DNA of 5,981 nucleotides from Pseudomonadota bacterium (GTDB lineage Bacteria; Pseudomonadota; Gammaproteobacteria; Xanthomonadales; Xanthomonadaceae). The position numbers and the translations under genes were made by a program. The DNA lies in contig JAFAFD010000330.1 of assembly GCA_023423675.1 (NCBI GenBank), forward strand, positions 1-5,981. Reading direction: 5' to 3'. Below, in pieces: positions 5,976 through 5,981 of this stretch. Below the pieces are notes generated by a model, which had not been told where the DNA came from, made no database searches, and saw only the letters and a list, made by a program, of their open reading frames with translations. Numbering within the stretch: the first letter of the stretch is position 1; each line of letters begins with the position of its first letter.

Positions 5976-5981
5976 AACGCC

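Noticed and set aside
1..5981. tRNA or rRNA genes, CRISPR arrays, transposases, toxin-antitoxin or defence genes
   Set aside because: None seen on either strand; almost all sequence is accounted for by six conserved genes and short gaps.

Overview
The window looks like chromosomal DNA of a high-GC gammaproteobacterium of the Xanthomonadaceae, most likely Stenotrophomonas (S. maltophilia complex). Three things point there: the G/C-rich third codon positions throughout; a short repeat at the left edge with a GTAG end followed by a perfect stem-loop, the signature of the SMAG (GTAG-type REP) elements of S. maltophilia; and the gene set yaeQ, a YhiN-type flavoprotein and fimX, which from memory matches the order in Xanthomonas (XAC2396-XAC2398 in X. 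citri). No database search was possible, so the organism call is inference.

Layout. Left block (1-3934), all on the minus strand, read right to left: yaeQ, then a HI0933/YhiN-family flavoprotein overlapping it by 4 bases (ATGA), then after 91 bases fimX, a REC-PAS-GGDEF-EAL protein with degenerate enzymatic motifs that is expected to act as a cyclic-di-GMP receptor for type IV pilus biogenesis. A SMAG repeat lies 19 bases beyond the fimX stop. A candidate promoter lies just ahead of yaeQ. Middle block: an RluA-family pseudouridine synthase on the plus strand (4055-4933), divergent from yaeQ and convergent with a YaiI/YqxD (DUF188) gene on the minus strand (4951-5436); their stop codons are separated by only 17 bases that hold part of a 14-base palindrome.

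Right block: a 302-base divergent intergenic region (5437-5738) followed by a 69-codon cold-shock protein gene (5739-5948) and a stem-loop that probably begins its terminator at the window edge. This intergenic region is the most structured non-coding part: a dyad covers the ribosome-binding region of yaiI, a 9-base direct repeat lies in the presumed csp leader, and a terminator-like hairpin with a run of six T ends 26 bases before the csp start codon.

The genes are mostly conserved housekeeping or signalling genes and I see no mobile element, defence system or CRISPR array. The points most worth a second look are the possible attenuator or cold-responsive structure in the csp leader, the hairpin over the yaiI start, and the fully degenerate signalling domains of FimX next to two widely conserved but poorly understood genes.
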